DNA of 64,000 bases, taken from the NCBI RefSeq assembly GCF_000378385.1, contig NZ_KB899666.1:279933-343932 (forward strand), given 5' to 3'. Origin of the DNA: Paenibacillus daejeonensis DSM 15491 (GTDB lineage: Bacteria; Bacillota; Bacilli; Paenibacillales; Paenibacillaceae). Position numbers and translations under genes: made by a program. Under the pieces are notes generated by a model. The model did not search any database. It had not been told where the DNA came from and was given only the letters and a program-made list of their open reading frames with translations. Each line of letters opens with the position of its first letter. The first letter of the stretch is position 1. Positions 55,518 through 63,715 of this stretch are shown here, piece by piece.

Positions 55518-56760
55518 CTCGCCTTCCTCCTTCCTCTGATCTGCTCAGCCGTAATGTGTTATCGGTTAAGACCCACTCTCTTATTGCCCCATTCCACGCC
55601 GGATACTCCGCGCCTCTGACATCAGACTGTCCAATAGCTTGTCCATCAGCCAAGGTTACTTGCCAGATCTCTAACCTTGCCCCTCTGGCCCTGGCCTCAA
55701 CTGCGAGCGACTCCCAGGAGCTGCTATGGCCAGAGATAATGAGCCATGCGCCAGCTTGGCCACCCCCCACACTAACCGGCGGCCGCTTACCCAGGGGTGA
55801 ACGGATGCTCCCCTTCAACTGGGCTAACGCCTGCCGAATGGACGTGATGCCATTCAAGCTCGCTGCGCTTCCCGTCGTACGGCCCTCTACGATCAGCTCT
55901 GCACCTCCATCCTGACAGGCCTCCGCAGCTGTAAGTGCCAATTCAGCGCATGCATCCAGCAGACGCTGACCAGCAGCGGAGCGCTCTACCCCCGTATCGA
56001 TGATGATTCGCAGCGGGATCGACTCCTCAGACGGGGCAATCCGGGTCAGCCAGTCTCTCCCTTTGGCTGCCGCGCGCCAGTCCAGATGGCGCAGTGGATC
56101 GCTTGTTCTGTAAGGACGTCGCTCCACACCTGCCCCGGGCTGCATATTTCGGTAGCTCGAATCAGCCGGCTCCACAGTACCGCCTGCACGCAGCAGAGGC
56201 TCTGATAGACCTTCCTTTATCGAACGCGGCGCCACCCACAGGCAAGACTCAACGGTTAGATGCCGCCGATGCTCGGTTACGCCGAACAAGTCACCTGTAG
56301 TCAGGAGTAAGCTCTGCCAGCGATAGACACCTCTTGGCAACGCATCGAGCGCGTATTTAAAACTCCATGCTCTGCGTAACCACGGCAGTACGAGCTTGCG
56401 GTGCGTTACAACGACCGGCTCCAGCCGGTTCTCCGCTATCAGCTGCTCCCGGACGGATACCCACACGACCGGCAGCGGCATACGTGTGCGCACTGTCAGC
56501 TTGACGTTCACTACATCCCCGCTGGCAATTAGCTCCCGCTCCAGCTCTCGACTGGCAGTGGTACCGCCCAACGCCACAAGCGGCAGCACTAGACCGCAGC
56601 CTATCAAACCGGTCAGCGTCATCCAGGCCAGCCATTCCCCCGCACTGCCACGTTGCAGCATAGCGGCGCTTATGCCGAGCCAGATCAACAGCAGCAGCCC
56701 AGCGCGCAGCAGCGTCTGCCCGATCGCTTTCCGACCAGCCTTACTGTCCTGTTCCTTCAT
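55501..56760 (-). CDS. DUF58 domain-containing protein
   Basis: 419 residues with two membrane helices near the N-terminus (about 13-60). The DUF58 core has YRNMQPGAGVERRPYRTSDPLRHLDWRAAAKG, matching the conserved RxYxxxDxxRxIDW signature, ahead of a von Willebrand-like fold. The start overlaps the MoxR stop as ATGA. It is presumed to work as a partner of the MoxR ATPase. Confidence 0.93.
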   Translation of the reverse strand: MKEQDSKAGRKAIGQTLLRAGLLLLIWLGISAAMLQRGSAGEWLAWMTLTGLIGCGLVLPLVALGGTTASRELERELIASGDVVNVKLTVRTRMPLPVVWVSVREQLIAENRLEPVVVTHRKLVLPWLRRAWSFKYALDALPRGVYRWQSLLLTTGDLFGVTEHRRHLTVESCLWVAPRSIKEGLSEPLLRAGGTVEPADSSYRNMQPGAGVERRPYRTSDPLRHLDWRAAAKGRDWLTRIAPSEESIPLRIIIDTGVERSAAGQRLLDACAELALTAAEACQDGGAELIVEGRTTGSAASLNGITSIRQALAQLKGSIRSPLGKRPPVSVGGGQAGAWLIISGHSSSWESLAVEARARGARLEIWQVTLADGQAIGQSDVRGAEYPAWNGAIREWVLTDNTLRLSRSEEGGRRDVGIS

Positions 56761-57785
56761 CGCCGTCCCCTGCTAGGAGCCGCCACCTCAACGGGTAATG
56801 GCACCCGGTTCAGGATGCCTGACAACACCTCAGACGCCGCAACGCCACGGTACGCCGCCTCTGGGTGCAGCCGCAGTCTGTGCGCCAACACAGGCTGCGC
56901 CAGGCGCTTGATATCATCCGGGTTCACATACCCTCTGCCTTCCATATAGGCGCTCGCCTGTGCCATCCGCAGCCAATCCCTAACCGCGCGTGGACTCGCC
57001 CCCAGACGCAGGTCAGGTGCGACACGTGTCGCCCGCACGATCTCTACCATATAGGCGACCAGCGCCGGATGCGCGTGCACCTGCAGCACCTCCTGCTGCA
57101 TGACTGCCCACTCCTGCGGCAGCAGGAGTGGACGCAGCGTCTCGATACGTCGATGTCCGATGCCATCAGTCAGCATGCGAATCTCGTCCTCAGCCGCAGG
57201 ATACCCTACCGACAGACGGACCATGAAGCGATCCAGCTGCGCCAGCGGCAGCGGGTACGTTCCCTCCTCGGCTGCGGGGTTCTGTGTTGCAATCAGGGCA
57301 AAAGGCTCCGGCAGCCGTCTGCTCTCACCGTCCACGGTCACACTCCGCTCCTCCATCGCTTCCAGCAAGGCAGATTGCGTGCGGGGAGCCGCCCGGTTGA
57401 GCTCGTCGGCCAACACCAGATTGGCCATGATTGGCCCTTCCCGGAACACAAAGTCGCCCTTACGCCCATCCCAGATCGAGCTGCCCGTGACATCCGCCGG
57501 CATCAGATCCGGCGTAAACTGAATGCGGCTGTACGAGCCGCCGATCATCCGGGCCAGTGCCTGCGCCAGCAAGGTTTTGCCTACGCCTGGCACATCCTCC
57601 AGCAACATATGACCGCCTGCCAGCAGCGCCGTTATGGCCATGCGCACCGTTTCTTCCTTACCCAGCAATACCGAGCTCACGCGCACCTCCATACGCCGGA
57701 GCTGCCCCGCAGCCTCGTGCGGCCATGCTGCCGTCTTTCCCCCGTCGTCCGACGCGGCGTCCCTAGCATAAGACAATCTCGTCAT
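56757..57785 (-). CDS. MoxR-family AAA+ ATPase
   Basis: 342 residues from the ATG at 57785, with GGAGGGG 6 bases upstream; an in-frame TTG at 57800 lies inside that site. Walker A is EDVPGVGKTLLAQAL, Walker B is ANLVLADELNRAAP, the sensor 1 region is ALIATQNPAAEEGTYPLP. MoxR ATPases act as chaperones for partner complexes. First gene of the operon with DUF58 and TgpA-like genes. Confidence 0.95.
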   Translation of the reverse strand: MTRLSYARDAASDDGGKTAAWPHEAAGQLRRMEVRVSSVLLGKEETVRMAITALLAGGHMLLEDVPGVGKTLLAQALARMIGGSYSRIQFTPDLMPADVTGSSIWDGRKGDFVFREGPIMANLVLADELNRAAPRTQSALLEAMEERSVTVDGESRRLPEPFALIATQNPAAEEGTYPLPLAQLDRFMVRLSVGYPAAEDEIRMLTDGIGHRRIETLRPLLLPQEWAVMQQEVLQVHAHPALVAYMVEIVRATRVAPDLRLGASPRAVRDWLRMAQASAYMEGRGYVNPDDIKRLAQPVLAHRLRLHPEAAYRGVAASEVLSGILNRVPLPVEVAAPSRGRR

Positions 57786-57948
57786 CTGCCACCCCTCCAA
57801 ATTTCACTTTTGATCACGAAGTAGTCCAGTGAAGTTCTTGGTGCTCCAAACCGAACGTTACCTTGAGCTTCTAGCATCTAGTCTGCACAGATTGAGAGAT
57901 TCTTAGACTCCTCGCTGCAATAGAGTTGGCCGGCTGCTGCAATTAAGC

Positions 57949-58118
57949 TTGATTTTTCGTGTTCGTGGTGCGAATTTGGGGTGGAAACTATCCAACGAAC
58001 TCGATTTTTCGTGTTTATTTGCTCACTTTGCCCTGGTCGCAGGCTAATAAGCTTGATTTTTCGTGTTTATTGCGCCCACTTGAGACGATGACCGCCCAAT
58101 GTACTCGATTTTTCGTAT
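57949..58118. repeat. tandem array with exact 52-bp period (type CTCGATTTTTCG)
   Basis: Four direct copies of CTYGATTTTTCGTGTTTATT start at 57949, 58001, 58053 and 58105, each exactly 52 bases apart, with unrelated 32-base text between. Copies 1 and 3 read CTTGATTTTTCG and copies 2 and 4 read CTCGATTTTTCG. The rest of the gap between the MoxR gene and Bcp holds a terminator and repeat copy D only. Confidence 0.85.
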
Positions 58119-58224
58119 TGCGGCCCTCGTCGGCCCTCGTCGACCCTCGCCACAGCTTGTGCGAATTCAGGCGCTCCTGAACGTAGGAATCAGGAGTAAC
58201 AGCCACCTCCTGCCAACGCAATGC

Positions 58225-58290
58225 AAAAAAAAAAAAACAGCTCCCGAATGCCTCTCCCGTTAAGGGGAAGAGAAAACATTCAGGAGCTGT
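58225..58290 (-). terminator. intrinsic terminator after bcp
   Basis: ACAGCTCCTGAATG..TCTCT and GAGAGGCATTCGGGAGCTGT arms on the minus strand followed by 12 U, about 100 bases after the Bcp gene stop. Confidence 0.92.
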
Positions 58291-58319
58291 CTATTTATTG
58301 CTTCCTTTACAATCAAGAA

Positions 58320-58365
58320 ATCCGGGACAGCAGCGATCGGAAGATCGATCCGTGACTGTAGGCTT
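58320..58365 (-). repeat. dispersed hairpin repeat, copy D (short)
   Basis: On the minus strand CACGGATCGATCTTCCGATCGC and TGCTGTCCCGGATTTCTTGATT, the first two blocks of copy B only. It lies just after bcp. Confidence 0.7.
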
Positions 58366-58390
58366 TCTTGTTCAACATTCTCCAACCTTG

Positions 58391-58858
58391 CTACAATTCC
58401 TCGCGAACGAAGGCCAGTACTTCATCGATGTGATTCTTGATGCGCACCTTGCGCCATTCCTTCACCAGGACGCCGTCCTTGTCGATGACGAATGTGGAGC
58501 GTTCGATGCCCATGTACTCCTTGCCGTACATCTTCTTGAGCTTCCAGACGTCATACTGCTCCGCCACCTGATGGTCCTCATCGGCCAGCAGCAGGAATGG
58601 TAGCTCGTGCTTGGCAATGAATTTGTCATGGCGCGATGCCGGGTCGGTGCTGATTCCGAGAATCACGGCCCCGGCATCGGCGTAATCGGCGCTCCGGTCA
58701 CGGAAGTCGCATGCCTGCGTCGTACAGGTCGGCGTCATATCCTTGGGATAAAAGTACAGCACCACGTGCTTGCCCCTATAATCCGACAGCTTGACCCGCT
58801 GTCCTCCGCTTGCCTCCAGCTCAAAATCTGGCGCTTGTTGCCCTACTGCTATTGTCAT
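58391..58858 (-). CDS. bcp: thioredoxin-dependent peroxiredoxin, Bcp type
   Basis: 155 residues. The peroxidatic Cys is in PKDMTPTCTTQACDF (Cys-45), with a second Cys five residues later (Cys-50) in the place used by atypical 2-Cys Bcp proteins. It reduces hydroperoxides in the cytosol with thioredoxin. The ATG has GAGGAGG. Single-gene transcript ending at the strong terminator. Confidence 0.96.
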   Translation of the reverse strand: MTIAVGQQAPDFELEASGGQRVKLSDYRGKHVVLYFYPKDMTPTCTTQACDFRDRSADYADAGAVILGISTDPASRHDKFIAKHELPFLLLADEDHQVAEQYDVWKLKKMYGKEYMGIERSTFVIDKDGVLVKEWRKVRIKNHIDEVLAFVREEL

Positions 58859-58972
58859 CGAAACATCCTCCTCTGGTCGTTGTCCGTCCTATCCTTTTCG
58901 CATGTACCAACATACCAAAGTTTGCCGGCCATTTCAAACGGGCTTAGCAGCTCAGAAGCCTTCACGATCCTA

Positions 58973-59761
58973 CTAGGAGCCCGCACCACGGTACCGGCTG
59001 ACGCCATGATTCCAGATCGCCAGACCGATGAACAGGAAGACCAGACCGACCACAGGGGTCAGAATCGCCATCGAGCCCTCGATGCCCGGCCGCTCCAGGA
59101 AGTACGATGCCGGATACACGCCGACAAAAGCAAACGGCAGCACCCAGGTGAGGATGAAGCGGATTGTTTTGTTGAAGATGCCGACCGGGTAGCGCCCATA
59201 GTTCTGAATATTGTACATGAGCGGCAGAATCCCTGTCGGAGAATCCGAGTAAAACGCAACAGCGGTCAATGCGATGTACAGTCCGGCATAGATCATCACC
59301 GAGCTGAGGACGAGCGCTGTCATAATGAGCAGGTCCAGCAGTTCAAACGGCATGCCTAGCTGCGACCAGGAGATTCCGACAATGATCATGCCGATGAATG
59401 AGCCGATTAGAGATGGCGGGTCCATATTTTCCAGGACAATCTGCACGAGATTATGCGCCGGCCGCGTCAGCACGCGGTCCATCTCCCCTTTGACAATATA
59501 GCGCTCACTGAAGCTCCACAGGTTGAAAAAGGTATTGAAAATCCCATACGGGATCATAAAATAGCCGTACACAAACACGACCTCTGCCTGCGACCAGCCG
59601 CCCAGCGAATCGGTATGCTGAAACACGACCAGGATGAAGATCAGATTCAGACCCTGGAAGAGCAGATCGCTCAACACTTCAATCCAAAAGTCGGCCCGGT
59701 ACGTCAGGCGCGTTTTGGCGTAGTTTTTCATATATTCCCAGAACAAACCCATCACAAACAT
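58973..59761 (-). CDS. ABC-2-type transporter permease (DUF990 family), second subunit
   Basis: 262 residues with about six helices, ABC2_membrane_6 / DUF990 type (MKNYAKTRLTYRADFWIEVLSDLL, then TRPAHNLVQIVLEN and GVYPASYFLERP). It starts 3 bases after the partner permease. It works with the ATPase at 60556; substrate unknown. Confidence 0.9.
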   Translation of the reverse strand: MFVMGLFWEYMKNYAKTRLTYRADFWIEVLSDLLFQGLNLIFILVVFQHTDSLGGWSQAEVVFVYGYFMIPYGIFNTFFNLWSFSERYIVKGEMDRVLTRPAHNLVQIVLENMDPPSLIGSFIGMIIVGISWSQLGMPFELLDLLIMTALVLSSVMIYAGLYIALTAVAFYSDSPTGILPLMYNIQNYGRYPVGIFNKTIRFILTWVLPFAFVGVYPASYFLERPGIEGSMAILTPVVGLVFLFIGLAIWNHGVSRYRGAGS

Positions 59762-59764
59762 CAG

Positions 59765-60559
59765 CTAGCCCCCCTGTACGAACAGCCGGGTCCGCGCCGC
59801 ACGCCACACTGCCAGGATCGGCACCGCGAGCAGCACACACCACAGCACTTGCAGACCAAATACCGCACCCGCTTCGGAGATTGGCGTGCGTCCCGTAAAG
59901 ACGGAGCTCGGCAGATAGGTGATGGCCTGGAACGGTAGCCACTTCATAATGCCCTCCAGCCAGCCCGGGAAGAACGACATCGGGATAATCACACCGGAGA
60001 ACAGGTCAACGAGCACCCTTTTCATCCGGATCAGCCCGGTATTGTTCTCCACGAAGAAAGCGAACAGACCCGTCAGCATATTAATCTGCGTATTAATGAG
60101 GAAGCTGAAAAACAGCATCACCAGGTACCACCCCCACACCGTGGGATCCGTTGGCAAGGTGACAGGGAAAATGAGACAAACGACGACCATGCCAGGCACC
60201 ATGAACAGCAGCAGCCGGAATAGGCCTTCGCCCAGCCCTTGCATCAGTTTCACCATTAAGTAATTGTAAGGTCGAATGAACTGAATCGCTACGCTGCCGT
60301 CCCGGATTTCGTCCGCAATTTCCCGGTCCAGGTTATTGAAATAAAAAGCTCGCGCCATCCAGGAGACAGCGATATAGGTGGTCATCTGATTAATCGTAAA
60401 ACCGCCCAGAACTTCTTGGTTGCCGTAGATGGCTTGCCACAAAAAGTAATAGGCACCGATATTAATGGCATAAATAATAATGCCGCTATAGTAGTTCACC
60501 CGATATGCGAGCATCATGAGAAAACGAATGCGAATAATATCTACGTAGGCTGGATTCAT
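59765..60559 (-). CDS. ABC-2-type transporter permease (DUF990 family), first subunit
   Basis: 264 residues with about six helices, starting RIRFLMMLAYRVNYYSGIIIYAINIGAYYFLW and with FIRPYNYLMVKLMQGLGEG, the pattern of the DUF990 partner permease. Start overlaps the ATPase stop as ATGA. Confidence 0.9.
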   Translation of the reverse strand: MNPAYVDIIRIRFLMMLAYRVNYYSGIIIYAINIGAYYFLWQAIYGNQEVLGGFTINQMTTYIAVSWMARAFYFNNLDREIADEIRDGSVAIQFIRPYNYLMVKLMQGLGEGLFRLLLFMVPGMVVVCLIFPVTLPTDPTVWGWYLVMLFFSFLINTQINMLTGLFAFFVENNTGLIRMKRVLVDLFSGVIIPMSFFPGWLEGIMKWLPFQAITYLPSSVFTGRTPISEAGAVFGLQVLWCVLLAVPILAVWRAARTRLFVQGG

Positions 60560-61602
60560 GTCGGTGTCTTCTCCGTCTGGTAGATCTCACGAACAATCTC
60601 GTCTGTATTCGTTTCAAAAATCTTAATGTCGCGAATGTCGCCTACGACAACTACGCGTGCCATCGCATCCGAGACATTGACCGCCATCGGCAGCCACAGG
60701 ACAGCTGTAACCTCATTAACCAGCTTCCATTGTACACCCTCAAGTCCAGCAGTCAGTTGCTCCAGCTGAGGCAGTTTCACCTGGGTGCCGAACTGGAATT
60801 GAATCTCGCGGCCTTTGCTCCATTTAGTCTTCAGGTCCGTCAGATTACCATCGTAGATGATCCGACCGTCATCAAGCATGATGACCCGTGAGCAGAGAGC
60901 CTCAATATCCTGCAGGTCATGCGTGGTCAGCAGAATCGTTGTGCCGTGCTCCTGATTCATCTCTTTGAGAAACTCCCGAATCTCGGTTTTCACCAGAATA
61001 TCGAGGCCAATTGTTGGCTCATCTAGAAACAATATCGACGGATTGTGCAGCAGCGCCGCCACCAGCTCACAACGCATGCGCTGCCCCAGACTAAGCTTGC
61101 GCACGGGACGATGCAGCAGATCAGCGAGCTTAAGACGTTCTACCAGCTCCGTGAGTCGTTTGCGGTATTCGGCTTCTGGCACCTTGTAGACCTTGCGTAG
61201 CAGCTGGAACGATTCAATGACGCCGATATCCCACCAGAGCTGGCTGCGCTGGCCGAAGACGACGCCGATGCCTTTGACGAACGCTTCCCTCTCCTTATGC
61301 GGTATGTGTCCGTTGACCCGAAGGCCGCCCGAGGTCGGAACAAGAATGCCCGTGAGCATCTTAATCGTTGTCGATTTGCCTGCTCCATTCTCACCAATGT
61401 AACCACAGATTTCGCCCTGCGGAATCTGAAAGCTGATTTCCTTAACGGCGGTGACGTCGGTATACTCCCGTTTGAACAGATCTTTCATTGCGCCAGCCAG
61501 ACCTTCGCGGTTCTTCTGGACGCGGAATTGTTTTTTGAGCCGATCTACATCGATCGCTATGTTGGCAGACACGGTTTTCCGCTGGCCCCTTTCACTCGAC
61601 AT
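60556..61602 (-). CDS. ABC transporter ATP-binding protein (DUF990-partner type)
   Basis: 348 residues. Walker A GYIGENGAGKSTTIKM (about 72-87), Q-loop FGQRSQLWWDI, signature LSLGQRMRCELVAALL, Walker B SILFLDEPTIGLD and H-loop LTTHDLQDIE. The LSLGQ signature and the GGL..HIPHKER..FVKGIGVVFGQRSQLWWD stretch are typical of the ATPases that serve DUF990 permeases. Its ATG at 61602 has only a weak ribosome site; a GTG at 61572 is an alternative. Confidence 0.93.
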   Translation of the reverse strand: MSSERGQRKTVSANIAIDVDRLKKQFRVQKNREGLAGAMKDLFKREYTDVTAVKEISFQIPQGEICGYIGENGAGKSTTIKMLTGILVPTSGGLRVNGHIPHKEREAFVKGIGVVFGQRSQLWWDIGVIESFQLLRKVYKVPEAEYRKRLTELVERLKLADLLHRPVRKLSLGQRMRCELVAALLHNPSILFLDEPTIGLDILVKTEIREFLKEMNQEHGTTILLTTHDLQDIEALCSRVIMLDDGRIIYDGNLTDLKTKWSKGREIQFQFGTQVKLPQLEQLTAGLEGVQWKLVNEVTAVLWLPMAVNVSDAMARVVVVGDIRDIKIFETNTDEIVREIYQTEKTPT

Positions 61603-61646
61603 TTCCCGGGAAATTGTGAGAGTTCTTTAACCCCATTCGAAAAAAC

Positions 61647-61676
61647 TTGATAAAACACTATCCGACAATCTATAAT
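61647..61676 (+). promoter_or_regulatory. promoter of the LCP-protein gene
   Basis: TTGATA (61647-61652), 18 bases, TATAAT (61671-61676). The predicted leader is about 225 bases. Confidence 0.7.
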
Positions 61677-61783
61677 TTAATGATATGTAATCATACATGA
61701 TTTCTGTCCAGCCGTAAATAACCTGTCCATGCGCTCAGAGCGATTACGCTGGGAGTTTACGGGGTAGATAGAAATAAGACCCC

Positions 61784-61844
61784 GGTGCCTGCATGCAACC
61801 TCATCAGTGGCTACCTCGTCTCATATGTATGAGGCACCTTTTTT
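61784..61844 (+). terminator. leader terminator of the LCP-protein gene (candidate attenuator)
   Basis: GGTGCCT (61784-61790) pairs with AGGCACC (61832-61838), then six U. An 8-base alternative partner exists: TCATACAT (61691-61698) with ATGTATGA (61825-61832), which overlaps the 3' arm by one base. It lies 64 bases before the gene and no other gene is in the leader. Confidence 0.55.
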
Positions 61845-61907
61845 CTCCACAAACCATCAAATCCGATTATGTTCTCAATTTTCTGTCGAAGGGATGAATA
61901 GAAGCGA

Positions 61908-62972
61908 ATGGACAGCAGAGTAAAGAAAAAGAGAAGACCTTGGAAATACGCCTTGTACGGCTTGCTCGTTGCTGTCGGCATCGTAGGTGCGTACGCGGCA
62001 TACCAAGCGTTCGGTGTATATACTGCGCTTGATGGATTCCAAAAAGATCAAACCGAGTCCCGATTCGAGCATATTCCCGTCGAGCCGGTGAACCTCCCAC
62101 CCAAATGGGAAGGAAAGGAACGCGTCAACATTCTGATGCTTGGCGGCGATGCCCGCGACTCCGACGTGAACGGAATTGCGCGTAGTGACTCATTGCTGGT
62201 TGTTTCCGTTGATCCTCAGACTAAAAAAGCACATTTGTTCTCGATTCTCAGAGACACCTACGTAGATATCCCTGGCCATGGCAAAGGACGCATTAATACC
62301 GCCATTACTTCCGGCGGACCAAACCTGGCGATGGAGACGGCAGGCAATCTGCTTGGCCTCGACATTCAGTATTATGTGTACGCCGAGTTCGAAGGATTCA
62401 AATCGTTGATCGACGCGATGGGCGGCATTGAATTCGAAGTCGAGAAGAACATGCGTTACACAGACAATGCTGACGGCAACCGTTACGACATCGACCTGAA
62501 AAAAGGTCTGCAGGTGCTCGACGGTGACAAGGCATTGCAGTATGTTCGTTTCCGCCACGATGCCATGTCTGACTTCACTCGTACTGAGCGGCAGCGTAAC
62601 TTCATGAAGGCCGTTGCTGACGAGATGCAATCGACCTGGAATCTGATTCGGATGAAAGAGATTCTGGAGAGCGTTCAGCCTTTCATTGAAACCAACCTGA
62701 CCGTCAACGACATGCTGAAGCTGGGGCAACTCGGCCTGGGTATTCATATGGCTGGTTCCGCACAGGTACCGCCAATGGATCTGATTCGTGAAGAACGTGT
62801 GGGGTCCGCATCGGTCCTGATGCCTCGTAGTGAAGAGCGTGTTCAGAGCTATGTAGAAGAGGTCTTGGCTGGAGATGACACCATCGTACCAACCGACGAA
62901 GAAACCGATACAACCGATGCCCGCGGCGGCTCAGTCAAAGCCGAAACCGAAGGTGCCGATATCGGCGAATAG
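61908..62972 (+). CDS. LytR-CpsA-Psr (LCP) family glycopolymer ligase
   Basis: 354 residues. A cytoplasmic basic tail (KKKRRPWKY), a membrane helix (about 14-33) and an extracellular LCP domain (about 75-300) with NILMLGGDARDSDVNGIARSD, SILRDTYVDIPGHGKGRINTA and VRFRHDAMSDFTRTERQR, carrying the Arg and Asp residues that hold the lipid pyrophosphate and metal. These enzymes attach teichoic acids or polysaccharides to peptidoglycan. The C-terminal 40 residues are acidic and disordered. Confidence 0.95.
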   Translation: MDSRVKKKRRPWKYALYGLLVAVGIVGAYAAYQAFGVYTALDGFQKDQTESRFEHIPVEPVNLPPKWEGKERVNILMLGGDARDSDVNGIARSDSLLVVSVDPQTKKAHLFSILRDTYVDIPGHGKGRINTAITSGGPNLAMETAGNLLGLDIQYYVYAEFEGFKSLIDAMGGIEFEVEKNMRYTDNADGNRYDIDLKKGLQVLDGDKALQYVRFRHDAMSDFTRTERQRNFMKAVADEMQSTWNLIRMKEILESVQPFIETNLTVNDMLKLGQLGLGIHMAGSAQVPPMDLIREERVGSASVLMPRSEERVQSYVEEVLAGDDTIVPTDEETDTTDARGGSVKAETEGADIGE

Positions 62973-62979
62973 GATAACT

Positions 62980-63014
62980 GCAAGCCCGTTCCCTTTGGTG
63001 GGGAGCGGGCTTGC
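62980..63014 (+). terminator. hairpin after the LCP-protein gene
   Basis: GCAAGCCCGTTCCC / GGGGAGCGGGCTTGC, a strong stem 7 bases after the stop but with no U-tract, so it may stabilise or process the mRNA rather than terminate. Confidence 0.55.
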
Positions 63015-63305
63015 TCGCGCTGGTGGCGGTCAGGGCACTTGTGCGCCTGTATGCGTGCTGACAGTTGGGATGCTGGTGCGCCTGTTTGTATGCAAGTCGG
63101 CACTCCAACTCGCTTCTCTGTAACATGCGACTGTCCATGCTGGCAGTCTTTTGTTACGATAGGTGTATTGTGAACTTGGGCAGCAAGCAAAATTACGGCA
63201 TGAATTACTCGGCTGCGCTCTACGTTTTATGGCCCGGACTTTACCCAGAATCTCGTCGCGTGGACTAATTGCCGAGGGATGGCTAGCTGTCAGCTAATAC
63301 GAAGG

Positions 63306-63585
63306 ATTAACTGTTAATTGCATTTGGATCAGCTCGCTGCTAGGCCTTCCGCCGAATTAACTCCCGTTCGGTATTTGGATCGGCTCGCTGTCGTGTCTTA
63401 TACTGCATTAACTGCGTTTTGGCAGTTGAATCGGCACACTGGTGCAACTTACATCGAATTAACTGCCATTCAGCATTTGGATCGGCTCGCTGCCGGACAT
63501 TACAACTAATTAACTGCTTTTCGGCAGTTGGACAAGCACACTGGCGGGTCTTACATCGTATTAACTGCGTTTTGGCATTTGCTCC
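63306..63585. repeat. tandem array, six copies with 51-bp period (type ATTAACTGC)
   Basis: ATTAACTG or ATTAACTC starts at 63306, 63356, 63407, 63458, 63509 and 63560 (spacing 50, then 51 four times). Each unit holds ATTAACTGC-N2-TT-N-GGCATTTG, then GGATCGGCTCGCTG or AATCGGCACACTG type text and TTACATCG. Units 3 and 5 share the CACACTGG version, units 1, 2 and 4 the GCTCGCTG version. The gap 63015-63305 shows only GTGCGCCTGT repeated at 63041 and 63076, no gene. Confidence 0.85.
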
Positions 63586-63715
63586 TATGCGAACAAGTGC
63601 CTCAACACTCGAAATCAAGTAACCTATTTATCTTTCTCTACAGCTAGTGCATCACATCGCTAATCCAAGTAACATTTGTTACTTAATTACAGCCGTGACG
63701 CCTCATTTCGATGAT

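Noticed and set aside
57949..58118. CRISPR-like array of four repeats with 32-base spacers
   Set aside because: Repeats are short and degenerate, no leader or cas gene is near, and the same spacing occurs at other loci with other sequences.
63318..63622. Frames of 63-92 residues on both strands in the 51-base array
   Set aside because: A period divisible by three keeps all frames open; there is no ribosome site or family match.
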